Below are positions 1 through 6,623 of a stretch of 36,623 nucleotides of DNA, one piece after another; the stretch's first letter is position 1, and every line of letters starts with the position of its first letter. The notes under the pieces were generated by a model. It saw only the letters and a list, made by a program, of their open reading frames with translations. It did no database searches and had not been told where the DNA came from. Location: NCBI GenBank assembly GCA_028821575.1, contig JAPPFW010000017.1:34328-70950 (forward strand), written 5' to 3'. The position numbers and the translations under genes were made by a program. This DNA comes from a bacterium (lineage in GTDB: Bacteria > Actinomycetota > Acidimicrobiia > Spongiisociales > Spongiisociaceae).

Positions 1-221
1 TCGCTAGCAGCAGTGGGAGCGAGAGTTTCCTCAGTTACGATGTTGCTGACTTCGTTTGGTCCCCTATCGGGACGCATCTTGTGTACACGACGACGTCTGG
101 CAGCCTGTGGGTCGCTAGCAGCAGTGGGAGCGAGAGTTTCCTCAGTTACGATGTTGCTGACTTCGTCTGGTCCCCGGACGGAACGCATCTCGAATACACC
201 ACCACCTCCGGCACCCGCCGC
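1..221 (+). repeat. 111-bp tandem repeat inside propeller gene
   Basis: Bases 1-55 and 112-166 are identical; the rest of the two 111-base units is diverged but alignable. The period is a multiple of three, so the frame is kept. This is consistent with duplication or gene conversion of one propeller blade. Confidence 0.85.
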
Positions 222-239
222 ACCGTGCCCGTCAACTGA
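3..239 (+). CDS. C-terminal fragment of a PD40/WD40-like beta-propeller protein (5' end outside window)
   Basis: The reading frame is open from the window edge and closes with TGA at 237-239 (about 78 residues). It contains two tandem 37-residue units, each running through FLSYDVADFVWSP and then G-T-H-L-x-Y-T-T-T-S-G. The W-S-P-D-G-T-x-L pattern is the usual blade signature of TolB/PD40 and WD40-like propellers. The second unit ends in TRRTVPVN and stop, as expected for a last blade. The DNA units are 111 bases apart, and their first 55 bases are identical. Function cannot be told from one and a half blades; such proteins are often periplasmic or secreted. I am confident the frame is real because the repeat, the motif and the stop agree. 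Confidence 0.7.
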   Translation, partial: ASSSGSESFLSYDVADFVWSPIGTHLVYTTTSGSLWVASSSGSESFLSYDVADFVWSPDGTHLEYTTTSGTRRTVPVN

Positions 240-632
240 TACGACGCGAACCAGGCCCGCCGCGGCGTTGTGGGTGGCTCCGCAGCTGTCAACAGGCTCG
301 ATGACATACCCTCGGGACGTTGAAACCGAACAAGAAGCCGGCTACCGGGGGTATCGGGCAGGGGTAAGGCGGCTTGGGTGGTCGCGTCGCGGGAGACGGT
401 CTGGTGGGCTGATTGGAGGTCCGTCTCCCGGCTGATGATGCTGCCCAGGTTGGTGTTGTGGTTCGAAGCGGGGAGGTTGCTGCTCGACACTTCAACGCGG
501 ATCCGGTTCCTGCTTTGAGACCGCGCCATGTCATGGGCTCGGTCGAATCACAGCCTTTCGACGTCGAGGAGCCGACAGCTGTCTATTCCAAATGCGCGGC
601 CTGCCAAGACACGGTGTCCGAATAGCCGAGAC
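240..632. other. No gene supported between propeller fragment and membrane protein
   Basis: About 390 bases with overlapping short open frames on both strands, none with a recognisable domain or a convincing ribosome site. The minus-strand frame ending near 146 overlaps the propeller gene antisense. The stretch may be decayed coding DNA; I see no RNA gene or clear terminator. Confidence 0.5.
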
Positions 633-1016
633 CTAAAAGGTTGAGTACCAGTTTAATGCTGCTATGACCGCGATAATGGCCAAGGCGATGTATAACATGG
701 GGGTGATTACCGAAACTGCTATACCCGCTTTGGCTAGCTTACGATATCTGGGAGCCTGGTTCCTGGCGCGCAAAGATAGGACTAGACCTGCAACCCACAG
801 TATTGCCGCGACCAGCAGCAGGAAACCGATGGAATCGGCACCCACCAGGAGTAGTAGCGCCGGGATCAGTGCAACACATAGGGAGCAGACGAAACCGGCA
901 ATCGCCATACGGTCCCTGCTGGACATAGCGGACTCGCCTCCGGAGGTTTCGTCGGGCGTGTCACCAGTGAATTCCTGGCCCCTTTCTGAGGCAGACGAGT
1001 CCTGAGATCTAGGCAC
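633..1016 (-). CDS. Small membrane protein with three hydrophobic segments (DUF4190-like)
   Basis: 127 residues. A polar N-terminus of about 37 residues is followed by three hydrophobic stretches at roughly 39-60, 62-82 and 98-121. The first segment begins AIAGFVCSL, which resembles the start of DUF4190-type small membrane proteins, but I do not claim membership. The GTG at 1016 has GGAGG nine bases upstream. An internal ATG at 926 also has GGAGG ten bases upstream and would give a 97-residue form that starts just before the first membrane segment, so the true start is uncertain. Base composition is less GC-rich than the neighbouring housekeeping genes, and the gene stands alone between decayed sequences. 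Confidence 0.55.
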   Translation of the reverse strand: MPRSQDSSASERGQEFTGDTPDETSGGESAMSSRDRMAIAGFVCSLCVALIPALLLLVGADSIGFLLLVAAILWVAGLVLSLRARNQAPRYRKLAKAGIAVSVITPMLYIALAIIAVIAALNWYSTF

Positions 1017-1349
1017 GAGACTTGACCTCCAGGCGTTGGCCGGCGTTGGCTCGTCGCATCTAATCGCCCCTCTTACCCGTCACGAGTTGGACGATAGTGT
1101 ACCAGCGCATCGGATGTGAATGGGTTACCCGAGCCCAGTGGACGAAGGTCGGGTTCGGCCGTGTGGTCCGCCCGGCGAAGGACGTGATCGCGGAGTTAGG
1201 CAGTGATCGCTGGTAACCGGATACCACTACACGGCTTCGTCCAGGGTGTGACATTCACCGGAACGGGGAGAGGTTGCCCCGCGGAGATCACAGGGTTGAG
1301 CCGGCGACCATCTTGGTGCAAGCGGGCCACATCCGCCAAGCCCGCCTCG

Positions 1350-1564
1350 GCTGCTATGTCACATTGGTGCGACCCTCGGCCGCCCCCAGCACTATACGGG
1401 ACCGCATCGCGAGGCCCTGGGGGTGTGCTACGCCGCCGGGCCCAACGCTCCAGCCTTCGGCGGGTGTCTTCATTAAGGTTGGTAACTACTGCTTTAGGGC
1501 CCCGTTGCCTTTTCTTCACCAATCCCCAATATCGACTACTTCCACAGTCGTACACCAGCAGCAT
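1350..1564 (-). pseudogene. Remnant of an IS630-family transposase N-terminus (frameshifted)
   Basis: On the minus strand one frame reads NLNEDTRRRLERWARRRST, and a shifted frame continues QGLAMRSRIVLGAAEGRTNV before a stop near 1354. Joined, these match the N-terminal helix-turn-helix region common to IS630 transposases (x-L-E-x-W-A-R-R-R-x-T-A-Q-x-L-A-x-R-x-R-I-V-L-x-A-A-E-G). At least one frameshift and a stop are present. No DDE catalytic domain could be recognised downstream toward 1060, so the element is a decayed fragment. The surrounding sequence from 1017 to 1592 holds no other gene that I can support. Confidence 0.6.
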
Positions 1565-1592
1565 ATGATTAAGAGACTAAGGAATCAGGACA

Positions 1593-2036
1593 CTAGCGGG
1601 TTTCTTCCAGTTGCGCGATCTTGGCAATGCGGCGGACATGCCGGAGTTCTCCCGAGAAGGTTGCTGCCAGAAAGGTTCTGACCAGTTCGATCGCCACGTC
1701 CTCGCCGATCACGCGGCCTCCCAGACACAGGACGTTGGCGTCGTCGTGCTCGACCGCCTGGTGGGCTGTGTAGTGGTCATGTGCGAGGGCGGCGCGGATG
1801 CCGGTCAGCTTGTTGGCGGTGATCGCTGCTCCGGCCCCCGATCCGCAGACCACTATTCCGCGTTCGGCTTGGCCGTTCCGGACCTTCTCGCTCACCGCTG
1901 CGGCGAAGTCGGGATAGTCGACCGACTGCGTGGAGTATGTACCCAGGTCCAGGAGCTCGTGGTCCCCCTCCAAGCATCGGAGCAGGTACTCCTTCAGCGG
2001 GTATCCGGCGTGATCGGAGCCGATTGCAACTCTCGT
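1593..2036 (-). CDS. rpiB: Ribose-5-phosphate isomerase B (apparent ACG start)
   Basis: 147 residues, the usual RpiB size. The enzyme interconverts ribose 5-phosphate and ribulose 5-phosphate in the pentose phosphate pathway. Family signatures run in order: RVAIGSDHAG at the N-terminus, YPDFA near 41-45, the active-site loop VCGSGAGAAITANK with Cys64, then HDHYTAHQAVEHDDANVL and GGRVIG. The first expected residue (family start M-R-V-A-I-G) falls on ACG at 2034-2036, preceded by GAGGAGGA at normal Shine-Dalgarno distance. No ATG, GTG or TTG lies in frame between this point and the divergent gene at 2148. Either ACG is used as start, the true ATG was lost by mutation, or there is a sequence error. 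The product is certain; the start is not. Confidence 0.9.
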   Translation of the reverse strand, partial: TRVAIGSDHAGYPLKEYLLRCLEGDHELLDLGTYSTQSVDYPDFAAAVSEKVRNGQAERGIVVCGSGAGAAITANKLTGIRAALAHDHYTAHQAVEHDDANVLCLGGRVIGEDVAIELVRTFLAATFSGELRHVRRIAKIAQLEETR

Positions 2037-2135
2037 ATCTTCCTCCTCGGTGAGGGCGAGAATAGCCCACCCGGCGTGCCCTATGGCCAGGAGAGGCCGG
2101 GGGTTTCGCAGGGCTGCAGGGCACCCGGACCCTCC

Positions 2136-2141
2136 TAGGAT
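2136..2141 (+). promoter_or_regulatory. -10 box TAGGAT, leaderless start
   Basis: TAGGAT ends six bases before the ATG at 2148, with no Shine-Dalgarno sequence between them, so transcription should begin at or next to the start codon. Confidence 0.55.
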
Positions 2142-2147
2142 GGCGCT

Positions 2148-2936
2148 ATGGCTCAGCTCCAACTCCGCCCGATGGGCGTGGGCGAGATAATCACGGCATC
2201 GCTGACGGTGTACGCGAGGCGATGGAGAACCCTCTTCGCTGTGGCCGGGGTGCTGATCCTCCCATACGCGGTTCTGTATCTGGCCCTGGCGGAGCCACCC
2301 CCGGCCATTCCTCTCGATCCCACGAACGATGAAGCGCGCGAGTTCCTTTCCACGATGGGGCCTTGGCTGCTCATCCGTCTCTTCATCCTGACCATCATGC
2401 TCGCGGCCGTCATCAGGACGACGATGGAGACGTACGTCGGTATCGAGTCGCCATGGCGGCAACCGGCGGCTGCGGCGATCAGCAGGATGGTTGCCCTGAC
2501 GGTGGTCGCGGTTCTCTTCTGGTCCGCGGCCGTCCTGGGGTTCACCCTGTTCGTGCTACCGGGCGTGTTCCTGATTGTGTGCTTCAGTGCCTCCGTGCCG
2601 GTCGTGATGGCCGAGGGGGTGGATCCCATCGCGGCCCTGGGCCGTTCGTGGCGGATGACCTCCGGTCGCCGATGGCACGTGCTGGGGGTGCTGCTCCTGT
2701 CGTCGGCTCTGGTCGTGATAGGGAGCCTGGTCGTCTACCTCGTGGTCGGGCCGGTGCTGTACAGATTCTGGGGGAGCTTCGGTCTATCGGTGGCCTCTGA
2801 ACTGGTCTGGATCGCCCTCCAGCCGTTCCTCGGGGTGGCGCTGGCCGTCATGTACCTGGATCTGAGGGTGCGCAAGGAGGATCTGGACACCGAATGGCTC
2901 TCCCTGCAGCTCTCGGCCACCTCCTTCGATCAATAG
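2148..2936 (+). CDS. Polytopic membrane protein, paralogue of the one at 32680
   Basis: 262 residues beginning MAQLQLRPMGVGEII. The N-terminal pattern (L-R-P-x-x-V-G-E/D-I-I-x-A-S-x-T-V-Y) and the closing MYLDLRVRKEDLD are shared with the protein at 32680-33447, so the two are paralogues. The pattern resembles the glycerophosphodiesterase membrane-domain-like / DUF7847 group of integral membrane proteins. Hydrophobic segments lie at about 29-48, 73-88, 112-133, 135-155, 175-199 and 215-235. The conserved loop with ALGRSWRMTSGRRW sits between two of them. No catalytic motif is visible and the substrate is unknown. It is transcribed divergently from rpiB. Confidence 0.75.
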   Translation: MAQLQLRPMGVGEIITASLTVYARRWRTLFAVAGVLILPYAVLYLALAEPPPAIPLDPTNDEAREFLSTMGPWLLIRLFILTIMLAAVIRTTMETYVGIESPWRQPAAAAISRMVALTVVAVLFWSAAVLGFTLFVLPGVFLIVCFSASVPVVMAEGVDPIAALGRSWRMTSGRRWHVLGVLLLSSALVVIGSLVVYLVVGPVLYRFWGSFGLSVASELVWIALQPFLGVALAVMYLDLRVRKEDLDTEWLSLQLSATSFDQ

Positions 2937-2949
2937 GCCCCGACCCGCC

Positions 2950-2955
2950 TACAAT
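2950..2955 (+). promoter_or_regulatory. Possible -10 box TACAAT upstream of the NifU-like gene
   Basis: TACAAT lies just after the membrane-protein stop and about 65 bases before the ATG at 3020, which would give a leader of roughly 57 bases. Assigned by match to TANNNT only. Confidence 0.4.
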
Positions 2956-3019
2956 GGGAACGGTTGGAGCAGGCCCTCGAGCGTCGCGCTGCTCCGCTTC
3001 CTGAGAGAGCAACCCACCG

Positions 3020-3307
3020 ATGAGTATCACCGAGACCGCGGTAACCCTTAACCCCCCGGGCCACGAGCCGGAACCCGGGCCGGTCGACGCCGACCTGCTG
3101 AACGAGACCCTCGAGTACATCCGGCCCGCCCTCCAGTACGACGGTGGCGACCTCGTCCTGGTAGGGGTCGACGACGATGGGACCGTGAACCTCGACCTGG
3201 TCGGAGCATGCAGCGGGTGCCCCATGTCCATGATGACCCTCACCGCCGGAATCGAGCGTATCCTCATCGACCGGGTCCCGGGGGTCACAGCCGTCAACGC
3301 AACTTGA
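3020..3307 (+). CDS. NifU C-terminal-domain Fe-S scaffold protein
   Basis: 95 residues. After a proline-rich lead of about 22 residues comes a single NifU C-terminal (Nfu) domain: IRPALQYDGGDLVLVGV, then GACSGCPMSMMTL carrying the Cys64-x-x-Cys67 pair, then GIERIL. Nfu proteins bind a [4Fe-4S] cluster between two subunits through this CxxC and pass it to target enzymes. The domain is complete and there is no fused A-type domain. The cysteine desulfurase at 6624 could supply sulfur but is in a separate transcript. It is followed after 68 bases by the MeaB-like gene. Domain identity is sure; the client proteins are unknown. Confidence 0.88.
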   Translation: MSITETAVTLNPPGHEPEPGPVDADLLNETLEYIRPALQYDGGDLVLVGVDDDGTVNLDLVGACSGCPMSMMTLTAGIERILIDRVPGVTAVNAT

Positions 3308-3375
3308 ACCCCGGCATCCCGGGTCGGACTGCGCCGGTCGGGTCCGGGCATGACGAGTAGGAGGTCGGCTTCTTC

Positions 3376-4167
3376 TTGGATACGAGAACGCTGATAGGCG
3401 AGGTTAAGGCCGGGGATCGCAGGGCCCTGGCCAGGGTGATCAGCGCGATCGAGGAGCGCACGCCTGAAGCCGGTGCACTGATCGAGGGGTTCTCGACGTT
3501 GGTCGGTGGTGTCCGGAGGATCGGGATCACGGGAGCGCCGGGCGTTGGTAAGAGCACCCTCGTGGCCGGTCTCGTATCGAACATACGCCGGGAGGGCGCG
3601 ACCGTGGCGGTCATCGCCGTCGATCCGTCCAGTCCCCTGACCGGAGGGGCGATTCTCGGCGACCGTATTCGCATGCAGGAGCACATCGGGGATCCCGGTG
3701 TCTACGTTCGCTCCATGGCGGGCCGGGGTCATCTGGGGGGCCTATCGGCTGCCGCGCCCCGGGTGGCGGATGTGCTCGACGGGGCGGGTTTCGGGGTCAT
3801 CCTGATCGAGACCGTCGGGGTGGGGCAATCGGAGGTCGAAGTCATGCACCATGTCCAGTCGACGGTGGTTGTGGTCACCCCGGGTTGGGGAGACAGTGTC
3901 CAGGTCGGGAAGGCCGGTCTGATGGAGATCGGAGATGTGTTCGTGATCAACAAGGCCGACGTGGCAGGCGCGGCCCGGACACGGCGGGACCTCGAGACCA
4001 TGCTCGCTATGGGCCCCGGCCGTGGTTGGCGACCGCCGGTGGTCGAAACGGTGGCGACCGAGGGAAGGGGCTTGCACGAACTGTGGGAGCACCTGCAGGC
4101 GCACGCGGCCCATCTGGGGAGGAGCGGGCAAGCGCCCGCGGATCCGGCCTCGCCCGACCGCATCTAA
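3376..4167 (+). CDS. meaB: MeaB/ArgK-type G3E GTPase lacking the usual C-terminal tail
   Basis: 263 residues from a TTG start, with AGGAGG about eleven bases upstream. MeaB proteins guard and reload methylmalonyl-CoA mutase with its B12 cofactor using GTP. Visible motifs in order: Walker A GAPGVGKST (about 55-63), DPSSPLTGGAILGDRIRM, MAGRGHLGGLS, ETVGVGQSE with the switch glutamates, and NKAD for guanine recognition. Family members are about 310-330 residues long and end in a helical dimerisation tail after the EGRGLHELW-like region. Here the protein stops about 45-50 residues early, and the next gene starts 30 bases later, leaving no room for the tail in another frame. No mutase gene is in the window. 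The family call is firm; the shortened end is unusual. Confidence 0.88.
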   Translation: MDTRTLIGEVKAGDRRALARVISAIEERTPEAGALIEGFSTLVGGVRRIGITGAPGVGKSTLVAGLVSNIRREGATVAVIAVDPSSPLTGGAILGDRIRMQEHIGDPGVYVRSMAGRGHLGGLSAAAPRVADVLDGAGFGVILIETVGVGQSEVEVMHHVQSTVVVVTPGWGDSVQVGKAGLMEIGDVFVINKADVAGAARTRRDLETMLAMGPGRGWRPPVVETVATEGRGLHELWEHLQAHAAHLGRSGQAPADPASPDRI

Positions 4168-4196
4168 CCTGTCGACCGGCATACGGAGGAGAAGAC

Positions 4197-4964
4197 GTGG
4201 AGCTGGTCTCCTATACAACTGAGGGAGCGGTCGGGGTGATCGAACTCAACCGGCCGCCTGTCAACGCGCTGTCGGAGCAACTGGTGGAGGACATCGACGA
4301 GGCACTCGACCACGCCTCCGACCCTGCTGTCCGGGCGGTGGTCATCACGGGGCGTCCCCACTTCGCGGCGGGAGCGGACATAAAGCGATTCAGGGTGGCT
4401 CACGACACCGGCGCCAAGGCGTTGGAGGGACTGCGCCTGGGCGCGGTCACCCGGCGGTTGGAGCAGCTACCCAAGCCGGTGATCGCAGCCGTGTTCGGCT
4501 ACGCGCTGGGAGGTGGGCTGGAGTTGGCGATGGGTGCCGACTTCCGCTACCTGGCTGATGACGCCAAGGTGGGGCAGCCGGAGATACTGCTGGGCATCAT
4601 CCCCGGCGCCGGCGGAACGCGCCGACTGCTCCGGCTGGTCGGCTTCAACCGCGGGCGCGAACTCGTCTACTCCGGCCGGCACGTCGGAGCCGAGGAGGCG
4701 ATGGCCATCGGGCTGGCCGACAAGGTATTCCCGGCCAATGACTTGCTCGATGCGGCAATGAAGGATGCCGCCACCTATGCCAGCGGCGCGACCGTGGCTC
4801 TCGCCATGGCGAAGCGCTCGATCAACGAAGGGTGGGGGCGGCCCATCGACGAGGCTCTAGCGGTCGAAGCCGAGGCGTTCGACGAGTCGTTCGCCAGCGA
4901 CGACGCGAGGGAGGGCGTGTCGGCCTTCCTCGAGAAGCGGAAGGCGCGGTTCACCGGCACGTGA
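4197..4964 (+). CDS. Enoyl-CoA hydratase/isomerase family protein
   Basis: 255 residues from GTG at 4197, chosen because AGGAGG-like GGAGGA lies six bases upstream and the family N-terminus starts there; the frame is open much further upstream but overlaps meaB. Crotonase-fold signatures: NRPPVNALS, HFAAGADIKRF (oxyanion-hole Ala/Gly), the loop GYALGGGLELAM and GQPEILLGIIPGAGGTRRL. Both glutamates used by true hydratases (GGGxE and GQPE) are present, so water addition to 2-trans-enoyl-CoA in fatty-acid or branched-chain breakdown is likely. The neighbouring MeaB-type GTPase suggests acyl-CoA metabolism linked to the methylmalonyl route, but that link is inference. The chain-length preference cannot be told. 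Confidence 0.9.
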   Translation: MELVSYTTEGAVGVIELNRPPVNALSEQLVEDIDEALDHASDPAVRAVVITGRPHFAAGADIKRFRVAHDTGAKALEGLRLGAVTRRLEQLPKPVIAAVFGYALGGGLELAMGADFRYLADDAKVGQPEILLGIIPGAGGTRRLLRLVGFNRGRELVYSGRHVGAEEAMAIGLADKVFPANDLLDAAMKDAATYASGATVALAMAKRSINEGWGRPIDEALAVEAEAFDESFASDDAREGVSAFLEKRKARFTGT

Positions 4965-5320
4965 GCCGGTTTGGCGCGGCGCTCCTAGCCGCGGTCCTCG
5001 TCCTGGGCATCGCCGGTTGTGGATCAGACGAGAATCCCGAGGGGTTCGACGGGTCCATCGACTGCGGCGAAGCAGCGTGGTCGTTGACGCTGGATTACGA
5101 GCGGGAACACGACGGCGAGAGAACCCCGTTCGACGCGATGGTCGACTGGTCCGGGTTTTACGAGGACCGCGGGCATCGCATCCATGTGGAGAGTTCCCGC
5201 ACCGGCACGGTGGTGATCGACGGATCCGAGGTTGCGTTCATGCGCGTCGTGGAACTCCCGACGGAGACATTCGAGGTCGTCGAGGCCGAGGGCTGTTCAG
5301 GCTTCGAACCCCCCTCTTGA
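4961..5320 (+). CDS. Small secreted lipoprotein of unknown function
   Basis: 119 residues from GTG at 4961, which overlaps the hydratase stop as GTGA and so is probably translated by coupling. The N-terminus SRFGAALLAAVLVLGIAGC is a lipoprotein signal peptide with lipobox LGIAGC; the mature protein would start at the Cys at about residue 20 and be anchored to the outer face of the membrane. The rest is acidic, with further cysteines in the mature chain (IDCGEAAW and EGCSG) that could form a disulfide. I recognise no domain. The coupling to the acyl-CoA gene may be positional only. Confidence 0.7.
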   Translation: MSRFGAALLAAVLVLGIAGCGSDENPEGFDGSIDCGEAAWSLTLDYEREHDGERTPFDAMVDWSGFYEDRGHRIHVESSRTGTVVIDGSEVAFMRVVELPTETFEVVEAEGCSGFEPPS

Positions 5321-5368
5321 GCCAAGTAAGGGACGCCTACGCCACCTGCTGGTGCGGCGGTAGACAGA

Positions 5369-5387
5369 TGCTTGTATAATGCAAGCA
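5369..5387 (+). promoter_or_regulatory. Operator/promoter of first VapBC: inverted repeat around TATAAT
   Basis: TGCTTG (5369-5374) and CAAGCA (5382-5387) form a perfect inverted repeat around a consensus -10 box TATAAT (5375-5380). The right arm ends at the ATG at 5388. Binding of the ribbon-helix-helix antitoxin here would block its own leaderless promoter. Confidence 0.65.
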
Positions 5388-5618
5388 ATGCCTCACGTTC
5401 TTGTCCGCGATCTCCCGGAGGATGTCCACGGTCGCCTCGTCGAACGGGCGAAGGCCGAAGGCCGGTCACTTCAGCGTTATCTCGTCGCGGAGTTGACCAG
5501 GCTGGCCCACCGCATGACCCTTGAGGAGTTCGTCGCCAGAGTCGAAACCAACGAGGGAGGAAGGGTCGGTCTGGCCCAGGCCGTGGAAGACCTGGATCAA
5601 ATGCGCAAGGGCGAGTGA
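5388..5618 (+). CDS. Ribbon-helix-helix antitoxin, FitA/VapB type
   Basis: 76 residues starting PHVLVRDLPEDVHGRL, the typical FitA/VapB N-terminal beta strand and helix, followed by AKAEGRSLQRYLVAELTRL. I prefer the ATG at 5388 over the ATG at 5379, because the protein then begins at the family start and the -10 box TATAAT lies seven bases before it. The acidic C-terminal tail would wrap the toxin. The stop overlaps the toxin start (GTGA), the usual arrangement for this module. It probably represses its own promoter through the inverted repeat directly upstream. Confidence 0.85.
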   Translation: MPHVLVRDLPEDVHGRLVERAKAEGRSLQRYLVAELTRLAHRMTLEEFVARVETNEGGRVGLAQAVEDLDQMRKGE

Positions 5619-6010
5619 TCGTCGTCGACGCTTCCGTACTCGCCAACGTCGTGGCGGATGATGGTCCTGAAGGAGACCGTATCCGTGGCCTGGTCGTCGA
5701 TGCCGGGCCGGCGGCCATCCCCGATATCGCCGATGTCGAGACAATGGCCGTCCTGCGTAAGCGCTGGATCGCCAAGAGAGTCACGGAACGCCGGCTGGAG
5801 GCTGCCGTCACCGACCTTGCGGCGTTTCCTGCCGAGCGCTACCCGGCCAGACCGTTATTGGATCGGGTCTACGAACTCCGGTCCAACGTCACGCCCTACG
5901 ACGCGGTCTACGTGGCACTCGCCGAGGCGCTGGGATACGACCTGCTGACAGCCGATGCGCGGTTGGCACGGGCAACTGGTCCTCGCTGCACGATTCGAGT
6001 GGTGACCTGA
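5615..6010 (+). CDS. PIN-domain toxin, VapC/FitB type
   Basis: 131 residues from GTG at 5615. PIN-domain ribonucleases of VapBC modules cut tRNA or rRNA when freed from the antitoxin. The acidic metal-binding residues are all present: Asp5 in VVDAS, Glu42 in DVETMAVL, Asp96 in TPYDAVYVALAE and Asp114 in LTADARL. The toxin should therefore be active. It ends one base before the stop of the convergent SRPBCC gene. Target RNA unknown. Confidence 0.88.
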   Translation: MIVVDASVLANVVADDGPEGDRIRGLVVDAGPAAIPDIADVETMAVLRKRWIAKRVTERRLEAAVTDLAAFPAERYPARPLLDRVYELRSNVTPYDAVYVALAEALGYDLLTADARLARATGPRCTIRVVT

Positions 6011-6011
6011 G

Positions 6012-6452
6012 TTAGAGGCTGTGCTCGATCCGGCGTTTCAGGTCCGCCAGGTTGGATAGCCAGATGCGGGCCAGAATGGGTCTCCCTACCCAAGCGCCCA
6101 CCGGGCCTCCGAGGTACCAGGGGAAACGGATCTGCTCCCGCCAGGCGAAGCGGGTGCGGCCGGGCTCCGGCGAGGACAGCTCGAACCGACCCTCACCCGT
6201 GAAGATCCCCCGATGTCGCCCGGTGACCGATCTCATCGGGCTGACCTCGGTGATCTCGAAGCGGTCGATAGTCCGGAACGGCCCTACCCGTGTCTCGATG
6301 AGCAGAACCGTCCCCGGGCCTTCTTGCTGATCGCTTTCGAAGCGGATGGCGTGGGCATCCTTCATCCACTCGGCATGGGAGGCGAAGTCGACCGCTTCCG
6401 CCCACACCCGCTCCAGCGGAGCGTCGATGTCGACTGAGGTCAGGCTCTCCAT
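6012..6452 (-). CDS. SRPBCC (START-like) superfamily protein
   Basis: 146 residues. The N-terminus SVDIDAPLERVWAEAVDF and the W-M-K-D motif are those of polyketide cyclase/dehydrase-type SRPBCC proteins, which form a hydrophobic ligand cavity. The central GRFELSSPEPGRTRFAW and the C-terminal long helix (WLSNLADLKRRIEHSL) complete the fold. These proteins bind lipids or other hydrophobic molecules; this one cannot be assigned a ligand. Upstream, CATACT ends seven bases before the ATG, a weak candidate for a leaderless promoter. It faces the VapC gene with a one-base gap between stops. Confidence 0.8.
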   Translation of the reverse strand: MESLTSVDIDAPLERVWAEAVDFASHAEWMKDAHAIRFESDQQEGPGTVLLIETRVGPFRTIDRFEITEVSPMRSVTGRHRGIFTGEGRFELSSPEPGRTRFAWREQIRFPWYLGGPVGAWVGRPILARIWLSNLADLKRRIEHSL

Positions 6453-6610
6453 GTGGGTGAGTATGCCGACTCGGCCGGCCTATACATTCACGGGCTAGGT
6501 CCCTTCCGGCGGAACGGCACGCCGCGCTCGCTCCCCGAACGGATGGTGGAGGCAGGAAAGACCCCGTGATACAGATGCTCCTCCTCGATGGCGTACCGGG
6601 GCGCGCGTGG

Positions 6611-6616
6611 GACAAT
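6611..6616 (+). promoter_or_regulatory. -10-like box GACAAT, leaderless start of iscS
   Basis: GACAAT ends seven bases before the ATG at 6624 and no Shine-Dalgarno sequence is present. It deviates from TANNNT at the first base. Confidence 0.4.
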
Positions 6617-6623
6617 CCGGTCC

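Noticed and set aside
3885..4196. Upstream extension of the enoyl-CoA hydratase
   Set aside because: Lies in another frame of meaB; the crotonase fold begins after the GTG at 4197, which has a strong ribosome site.
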